Assembly: GCA_026225945.1 (NCBI GenBank)
Contig: JAMJFZ010004066.1
Location: forward strand, 2,091,001-2,155,000
Reading direction: 5' to 3'
DNA from: Cricetomys ansorgei
Taxonomy: Eukaryota; Chordata; Mammalia; Rodentia; Nesomyidae
DNA: 64,000 nt
Under the pieces are notes generated by a model. It worked only from the letters and a program-made list of their open reading frames with translations. It did not search any database and was not told where the DNA came from. This document shows, in pieces, positions 28,101-38,000 of the stretch. A program made the position numbers and the translations under genes. Each line of letters begins with the position of its first letter. Within the stretch, counting starts at the first letter, position 1.

Positions 28101-30151
28101 AGGGAAGCTTCGTGAACTCTTACAGAGTCAGGAAACCAGGGTGGGCCGGAGCATCATCTGGAGGCTCTCTGGGCCATGAACTTTATTGTTACCTATAACT
28201 TCCAAGGACTTCTAGCAGATCAGAGCCTCCTTGCCCCCATGCCTAGCCTGCTGCTCTTGCCAGCAGAGAGCCCAAATTCCTCAGCAGGCTGGTCTTTACA
28301 AAGCCAGGCATCACTGGTGCCCAAGGGTTCACCTTCACCACCTCCAAGGTTCACAGCAGGACCACGCCTCTAGGTGAAGGGACAAGAAAGGACCAAACGT
28401 TCTACCAAGTTCTACCAAACAGAGAAGCCCGGATTTAGGGAGAGAACACAAAAGGAGACGAAGACATCGGTGGGAAGGGAGGCACACGTACTGTGCGGGT
28501 CTCGCTGTCCTCCCGTTCAGGATTGACCTTCACAGCAATTGTCGTGATCATTCCGACCATTTCTGGTGGAGGCACCGTGTTCTCAGGGATCCCCTGAGGA
28601 TTCTCAAAGTATCGGCTCTACACAGAAAGAACACAACAACGGCATTCGGTGCAACTTGTGTTTAACATTCCCCATCCTGAGACCAAAAACGCCACCCCGT
28701 CACTCCTTCCACTAAACTGCCCAGTCCCTTGGGACAGGTGAGAAGTAAGTATAAACAGTAAATTCAAACTATAAGAAAAACATACCACTACTTTTGGAAG
28801 CTCCTTGTAAATTTGTTTCACAAAATCCAAAAAGTGATGAATCTAAAAAACAACAAAAAAATCAAAACCACTTCATTTTAAGAACATACAGGGCCAGCGG
28901 CGGCTCAGCAGGAAGGCGCTTAATGCTCAAGACTGACAACCTCACTGATCCCTGAAGACACCGGCGGAGGTGTCCTCTGACCCACACACATGCGCTTAAG
29001 CACATTCACCACCCGTCCCCACAAGTATTTTTTAAAAGAATATTGAAAAGGAACTATCAGGCAAGATGCAAATGGGCAATGGACACAAGAAAGGAGGAGG
29101 AGGAGGAGGGGGGAGGGGGAGGGGGAGGAGGGGGAGGAGGACAGACACTGATAAACAGAAACATATGCTCTTCAGAAAACAGTGAATCGAGGGTTGGAGA
29201 GATGGCTCAGCAGTGAGAGCACTGGCTCCTCTCTCAGAGGAGCCAGACTGGATTCCCAGAATCCACATATCTAGCAGCTCACCTACCGTGCTCCAATTCT
29301 GAGACCCAGCACCCTTTCCTGACCTCAGATAGCACCCCCACATGATACACAGACAGACAAGAAGGCACATACACATTTTAAAAACAAAATTAACACACAA
29401 TGCTTGAGATGGGGCAAGGGTAGAGACTTTACTACCAATGGAATCAAACCAACAAGCCTTTCCAGAAATCAGCCTGGCCAGCACATATGTGAAGCACCTG
29501 AACTGTACTTTGACTCAGTAACTCTGCCTCTGCAAACCTAGTTAAATAACCTGAACCATAAACAAAAAATATTTGGCAACAGTCATTAAGAAAAAAAGTT
29601 TGAAAGACTTTAAATGTCCAGAAATATAGTCAAAAGAAAGAAAATCGAGGCTCCCAAAAGCTACAGCTCAGCCAGTGAGCTGGGACCTGAACCTACCTCT
29701 GACTTCAGAATTCCCCTTAATCCTTACCCAGAGGAAAATGGCTGGAACTTCTAGTCCCTCACACCAGAGCTTGAGCTGGCCAACACCCAGCCAGTTACCA
29801 CACTCCAACTACTGAGAAAATTCAGAGAGACAGCTGTGCACTCACTCAAACAGAAAAATCATAAAGCAGCTCCGAGAAGAGGGAGAGCTGGAGTGAGGCG
29901 GGAATGTGCCCGGGGAGTGTGAGGCCTTAATGGGCATTCACAGAGCGGGGGGACAGATTTCTCCCGACTCAGGCTCTATTTTCTACACAGTTTGTCCAGT
30001 CAACTCAAATAAGGCTAAGGGACAGCAAGATGGCTCAGAAGGCAAAGGCCTAACAATCTGAATTTGATTCCAGGGACCCATGTGATAGAAGGAACGAAGA
30101 AAACGCCCCAAGTTACCCTGACTACCACCCATGTGCCATGTCACACATGCA

Positions 30152-30200
<49 letters not shown>

Positions 30201-33041
30201 GAAATAAATAAATAAATGTAATACATAACTTACTTCTTGCGTGATTGGTGGCCTGAACTGTTTGTGCAGTTCAATAATTATTCTTAGACAAATAAGAACA
30301 TTTTCTTCATTTTCCGTCTTTAAACAACAACAAGAAAAATCAAGTTATATTTCTGAAGACATTTTAATCTCAAGACTAAAGACAAATTGTTGATGGGTGG
30401 TGGTGGCGCATGCCTTTAATCCAGCACCTGCGAGACACAGGCAGAAGCAGACGGATCTCTTAAGTTTGAGGCCAGCCTGGTCTACAGGATGAGTTCCAGG
30501 CCAACTAAGACTACACAGTCAGACCCTGTCTCAAAAAACAAAAACAGTCTAGTCATTTCCTGCATGTTTCTCTTCTACACACCTCAATCAACCAGCTTGC
30601 ATCAGATTTGCTAAAAATCATATTTCCAAAGTACAACTGTATTGGACAGAAAGAGCCAAGGTCTTTCTGGACCATCTGAACAGCATCCCACTAACATATC
30701 AAGAGCAACAGACAGGAGAACTAGCATATATGACACAGGGGGCGAGTGATGTCATCAATTACCGCCTCTTCCCCATTGTGATATAGGGTCTCATAGCCTA
30801 GGCCTGGCCTGGAACTCACTACATGTCTAAGGATGACCTTCAACACCTGGGTGCTGGGATAGCAGTGTGCTTCACCTAGCCTGGTTCTAAGGATGGAACA
30901 CCCAGGGTTTCGCGCATGCTAAGCAAGTACCCTACCAGCTGAGCTATATCCCCAGTCCTGAATTAATATTGTTTTGTTTGAAGCAGGGTCTCATGGAGCC
31001 CTGGCTGGCTTGGAACTCACTGAGAGCAGCCTGTCTCTCTCTCCCAAGTGCTAGCACTAGAGGGGTGCGCCACCACAACAGGCCTGGGTTGATGGTTTAA
31101 TGGCTCTAATGACATCCTGCCTAAAACAACATAATGTGGTTCACTGCTTAGAAATACAGGTTGCCCACCCCCGATCCAAAAACCTCAAACCCAAACTGTT
31201 GAAAATCTTAAACTTTGTGAGCACCTGACAAGACACTACAATTAGGAAAGTCTATGCCTAACTTCATGTGATGGTTCTAAGTCAGAACAAACACAGACAC
31301 TGTAAAAATGCTGCATAAAATCACCTTCAAGCCATCTGCAGAAGGTGCCAATGATATACTTACAAATTTCAAATTTAGGCTCAGACTGTAGCCCTAAAAT
31401 ACCCTGTTATTTATATGTAAATATTCTAAAATTCAAAATAAAATAAAAATCCCAAACACTCCCATTCCTAAATATTTGGGGTAAGGGATGCTCAACCAAG
31501 AAAGACCAGTTATTGAGCACCCACCATGGACTGGAATGGGTGCTAAGTGTAAGCCACTGCTTACACAGTGCTCTGTGAGGAAGGGACCAGCCACATTGTA
31601 CCCTCGAGGTCATGGAGACCTCAGAAACCTTTCACAGCATGGCCAGCTATGAGATAAGAACCCAAGTCTATCCCATAACAAATCTTAACTTCCCAACGGC
31701 TCGAGGGATGATGGAATTCTAAACATGTCAAGACAAGAGAAAGCAAAAAGATTAACAAAGCATTCACCTAAGAATATAAGGCCTTGCTGAATATGTTGGC
31801 ACAAGCCTTTAATCCCACCACTCAGGAGGCAGGGGCTTCTGCTCCGCAAGTTCCAGACAGGCCAGGGCTACAAAGTGAAACCTTGCCTCAAACAGAAAAG
31901 AGCCTGTGTGTTGGCATATGCATTTAAGCACCCAGAAGGCAGAGGCTGATAGATCTCTGTGGGTTCAAGCCAGTCTGGTCTACACAGGGTACTCCAAGCT
32001 TGCCTGGGCTACACTGTGAGACCCTGTCTGGAGGGGGAAAAAAGAAAAAAGAAAGAAAAAAAAGAAGCAAAACAAAAGGTTTTCAATTAAGTAGTCGTTC
32101 TTTCTGAATCAAACAAAAATGGGAGACAAAAAAAAAAAGAAAAACAGACATTAAGAAAAATCTCACTCATTCCATCAGATCTTTAGAGGAGCGTAGAATA
32201 CCACTGGATTTTACTGTAAGAAGAACCATGAAATGTTCTAAAAATGCCGCCATTAAAAGAATTCTCAAACATTACCTCTAAAAACCTAAACATCACCGAC
32301 AGAACATTTTTCGTGTGTGGACGAAGATGCTCGTTGGTCGGTATCCTGTGAAGTATTTCGAGTACTAGCTTCCGCAGTTGCTGGCGAGGAAACACACAAT
32401 GCAGAACATCAGTTCCAGATCACTGTCTCACCTTGCTCACATCACACGGCTGCCTGTTCCCCGCACAGCACCCACCGTCTAACTAGAGGGCCCTGACCTT
32501 AGAAGGAGACCTGCGCGTTATTAACACATCTGCACACTCCCTAACAGCTGTGGCGTTTTTCACAGCTTCGTCAGTATTCCCAGCACAGGACACAACCGTG
32601 AGGGTGGAGTAGATTGAAAACCGAAGGGCAGCAGGGCACAGAGGCGAATGCTTTAACCCCAGCCCTCGGGAGGCAGAGCAGGTGGCTCTCTGAGTTTGAG
32701 GCCAGCCTGGTCCACAGAGTGGGGTCCAGGACAGCCAAGGCTACAGAGAAACCCTGTCTCAAAAAACTGAAAAAAAGAAAGGAAAGAAGGAAGGAAGGAA
32801 GGAAGGAAGCAAGCAAGCAAGCAAGCAAGCAAGCTGAAACACAAACAGACTCTTAAGAGGAAAGTGAAGGGGCTGGAGAGATGGCTTGGCAGTTAAGAGT
32901 ACTTCCTACTCTTGCAGAGAGGACAGGAATTTACTTCCCAGCACTCCTGTCAGATGACTTGCAACCTCCTGTAACTCCAGTTCCAAAGGACCCAAAGTCC
33001 TCTTCATACCTTCAAAGGACCCTGAACTCATATGCACTCAT

Positions 33042-33079
<38 letters not shown>

Positions 33080-34968
33080 ATAATAATATAATATTATCTT
33101 TTGGGCTAGAGAGATTGCTTAGTGGTTAAGAGCACTGGCCACTCTTCCAGAGGACCTGGGTTCTATTCCCAAGACACACAGTAGCTCCGAAATATCTGTG
33201 ACTCCGGCTCCAGGGAATGCAGCGCCTCCTCCTGGCCTCCACAGGCACCAGGCATGCGTGTAATAGACAAGAGAAGGCAGAAAACACAAAATAACTAGTT
33301 GGAGGTCTCCACGGATGCTCTCCAGCGCCTGTCACTGTGAGCCCGAGGGGGAGTGTCAGCCACGCTCCCCCAGGCCTCCAACGATCCTGCACAGCAGCTC
33401 AGAACGAAGAGGCCGGTCACATTATAAGCTCTCGGGACTGGTACAACCTAAAAATGCTCCAGGTAGCAACAAATCTCCCCAGCATTATGGTAATTCTTTT
33501 CAAATTCTTTAAGAACTAAAAGCTGACACAGAGAAAAACAATGGTATAGTGAGTCTACTTTCAAATACTCAAGACGGAGAAAGGGTTGTGAAGACCAGGT
33601 ACAGAGATATAGTCAAAACTGGCCTGGAACGGAAAACCCGAGATGAGTAACAGTCACGTGGCTACAGGTACCGGGAGGTGACGTCCAACTATGCGTTTCC
33701 TTCTGTGTTCAACTGAATGTGCATTTTAATTTTCTTTTTATTTTTTAAAAGATTGTTTGTGTATGTGCAGGTGCCCTAGGAGGCCAGAGATAACAGGTAC
33801 CTAGAGCTGCAGGCAGTTTTGCGCCCTCCTGCCAGGGTGTAGGGAACTGAACTCTGGCCCTCTGCAAGACTTTTAATCGCTGAGTCATCTCTCCAGCCAG
33901 ACTTAACTTTTGTACTGATTTATCACATGTGGGCACATGCGTGTCCTGGAGCAGGTGTGGAGGCTAGAGGACACTGCAGGAGTCAGTTCTCCCCTTCTGT
34001 CACGTGAGCCTCACCAGACTGAACTAATCCGCATATACACACACCCCTAGTTGGCAGATGCAAGTAACTGGACCGGCAGAAAAGATGAGCAAAGCCAAGG
34101 AGACAAGGGGCCTGGGTGGTTATCCTGCTGACAAAACCTTTCGTTCTTTGGTGTTATTAAGTCATTTTGATGAATGTTTGCTTCTGATCCTCAGTGTGGC
34201 ACTTTTCTTTCACTACTGCTGTGAACAGATTACCTGTGCTGGCTTCTCCTGAAGAAACTGGACTTCTCCATCTTGGAGAAATGTAAGAAACCGAGGGATG
34301 ATATGCTCCAGGAATGTGGAATACTGAGGAGATGACGTGACGTTCTAGTTGCCAATAGAAAAATGAAAGCCACAGTAAGTCACATGCGTATTTTCACTTT
34401 AAATTCACACAATAATCTCAAAAGAAAACAAAAGCACAAAGTCCGTCTCCCCCCACCTTTTTTTAAATTTATGTTTGTACTGCGTAAGTTTTTATGTGTA
34501 CCACATGCATTCAAGTTTCCAAGGCCACAAAAGGGCACTGGATCCCTTGGAACTGGAGCTACAAGGCACTGTTAGCTGGAACCAAACCCAGGTCCTCGGC
34601 AAGAGCAGTAAACACTTAACCACTGAGACATCGCAGCAGGCCCCCAAAACAATACATTTCCACAGCTGACAGTAATCCTCAATACTTTCAGATGCTTCTG
34701 AGATAACACCATTTAAAGGAATTAAGATTTAAAGTCTAATAAAGAGAATTAAGCACTAAAATTCACTGTTAAAACTGGATTTGGCACAGCTCATGAGTTA
34801 AGCCTTTCTCTTCCTCCGGGACCTGAGTTTGGTTCCCAGCACCCACGGCAGGAAGCTCACAACTGCCTGTAACTCCAGTTCCAGAGGGTTCAATGCCTTC
34901 TTCTCCAGATATCCACATCCATGTGGTACATTCAAAGACAGACAGACAGACAGACAGACAGAGACAGA

Positions 34969-35011
<43 letters not shown>

Positions 35012-38000
35012 CCATGCTAAGCTAGAGACTGAACTCAACGGTCGAGCACTTGCCTAGCAGGCCTGAGGTTCTGGGTTCAATTCCCAGCACCACACACACA
35101 CAGCTGCTTGCACTCCTCCCATGTCTACCACAGCACAATTAATAAGATCCAAGGAATGGAAGCAACCAAAGTGCCTGTCAAGTAATGGTTGGTTCAAGAA
35201 CGTGTGGTACATAAATACAGTGGAATACTAATCTCAACCATTAAAAAGAATGTGATCCTGTCCTGTCCTCTGGAAAAAAGTGGACAGCACATACAATCAC
35301 TACATTAAGTAAAAAGAGCCACACATAAAGATGAGCTCCACAGCCTCACTCACATAGACTCTTAAAGGCTGACTCCATACAAGCCTAGCAAAACATGGTG
35401 GCGTAGGCTGGGGACATTACAGAAGAGAGACAGGAAGGTTGGTCAGTGGGAACAACAAGTTCTGGTATACTGCTGCAGGGTGGGGTGACTGTCAATAACA
35501 ACATTCTATACCTCTGAAAGAGCTAAGCCTTTAATCTCAGCACTTGAGCGGCAGAGACAGGCAGATCTCTGAGTTTGAGGCCAACCTGGTCTACAAAGCA
35601 AGTTCCAGGCCAGACAGGGCTACACAGAGGAACCCTGTCTCGAAAAACCAAAAAAAAAAAAAGCGAGAGCGAGCGAGGAATAGTATTTTGAGAAGACATA
35701 TTTAACTTGACTTAAAAACTGTACAATGTGTTGCACGTGGATCAGAATACCACCTGGCACACCATCCTATATATCACGTAAAAATGCATTTAGGGTTGGC
35801 AAGATGACATGTGTGTTAAGGAGCGTTCCACCACACGTGACAAGCTAAATTCAATCCCTAGAACCTGCACGGCAGGAGGAGACTCCTGCAAATTATCTTC
35901 TGACCCCCACATGCACACATCAAGTACATACATAAATGTTATTTAAACAAAAAAAATTAATTTAATCAAAGAAAAAATAATGCCAATGCTCGGAAAATGC
36001 TGGACATTCAAGGCTGATCCCCCAAAAGCCAGTGAGCACAGAGCGGACTGGCGCACGCCTGCAACCTAGCAGGAGGCCGAGGCAGGAGGACCATGAGCTA
36101 GAGGCCAGTCTGAGCTACAAGCCAGACACTGGCTCAAAAAGGAAACAAACAAACAAACAAAAAACACAACACTTAGATCTTCCCTTAGAAGAAATACTCA
36201 CGCATGTAAAATATTCATCTTTTTAAACACTGAAGTATTAGCCAGGAATGGAGGTAAACCCTTTAATCCTAGCACTGGAGAGGCAGAGGCAAGCAGATCT
36301 GCGTTTCAAGCCACCACCCTCTACACCCCGAGTTACAGACCAGCCAGGGCTACAGAGTGAGACACTGTCCCCAAAAAGACAAGACTTTTTAAAGCAGCCA
36401 TTATGAAGTCAGTACACACCACATAAGGATGGCCACAGGTGGCTGCGGTCCCATCAAATCCTAAAGGAGCCAAGAAAGTCTTATCTGTCACCCGGTGATG
36501 CCACAGTCACCACAGCGCCAAGGGCGATGCACACCGTGTCTTTGTGCCAATGACACCAAGTCCAGGCCGCCTCTCAGATGAAAGCACCACACGTGCCACT
36601 GCGTGCAGCGTTTAGAACCCCTAGCAAACAACCACGTTATGGCTTCTGTGTTAATGCCTCTATGGTTTTTTTTAGCTTTTTCTTTTCTTTTATTTTTACT
36701 GGATGTGAGATTCACTGCTACACGATTTGGTGGGGAACAGAATTCAGACAGTGGAAGCCCTCAGAAATTCAGGGCCTGCCATTTGTCCAGACAACAACTG
36801 TGGGTAGATCTGAGCCAAGAGCCATCAGGACAAGCCTCTTTTCAGCTACCGCATTTCCAAGTTCATTGGCATGAACACAGTGAGACCCCACTTCTTGGAG
36901 GTGTGGGCCTTCTGTTGGTGGAGCACTTGGGCCTGACTACACCAGACTCGTTCATATGCTCCTTATTCTACAGCTTGGTGCAGATGAACACATGGCCTGG
37001 CCAGATGAACTCTGGCCACTGCGCCCTGGGACTTCCCAAAGGCACCTAGCATTTCTTCCTGGAGTCTAGGTTGGAGACAGCACTGAAACTGGAGACTTAT
37101 CTGCAAGAAAATTGCCTTCAAAGTTCCCCAGGGCAAATCGTCTAAGCAACAGGCAGCCTACAGTCCCAAGGAGGTGGCTGCTTGCAGTCCTTCCACTCCA
37201 TGTCTCTACTAGGAAAGGAATTTGGTCTGCTTAACTGGCTACAGACTTTTTCAATTTGTTGAGACAGAGCCTCATGATTTTATCCTACTGGGGTAAATAG
37301 GCACATCATCTGTCATCAAATAAAGATGTACACATATTTAAACGCCGCTTACTGTCTAACAGTTTGCTGTGTTACCACTGTAGCCTCCTACATTTTGTGC
37401 TTACTACATCTTGATTACACTAAGAGGCAGGCTAGTGGGACAGCTAGCTTAGTGAGTAAAGGCACTAGCCACTGAGCAGCACCTTCAGGGGACACACATG
37501 GGAAGAGAGAATCAACTTCTTCAATTTGTTCTCTAGCCTCTACATGTGTGCCATGGCATGCATGCATGTGCACACATTTGCACATGCATACACATGTACA
37601 AATTGTAATTTAAGAGGCTATGTTGACTAACTAACCTACCTAATTTATGTCTGTGTAAGTATACTCAATGATGTTCAAATAACAAAACTGCCAATTGACA
37701 CAATTCTCAGACTGTATCCCCGTCATTAAATGCATGGCTAGTCAAAAAGTAAAACCAAGCCGGGAGGTGGTGGTACACACCTTTAATCCCAGCACTTGGG
37801 AGGCAGAGGCAGGGGGATCTCTGAGTTCCAAGCCAGCCTGGTCTACAGAGCAAGTTCCAGGACAGCAAGAGCTAAACACAGAAACTGCCTCCGGAAAAAA
37901 TAAAACAACAACAATACCCACAAAAAGTAAACTCAAAAGAAAGACAATGTGAACAGATGGGGAATATGCAGAGAAATGAAATCCAAAGAACACAATGGAT

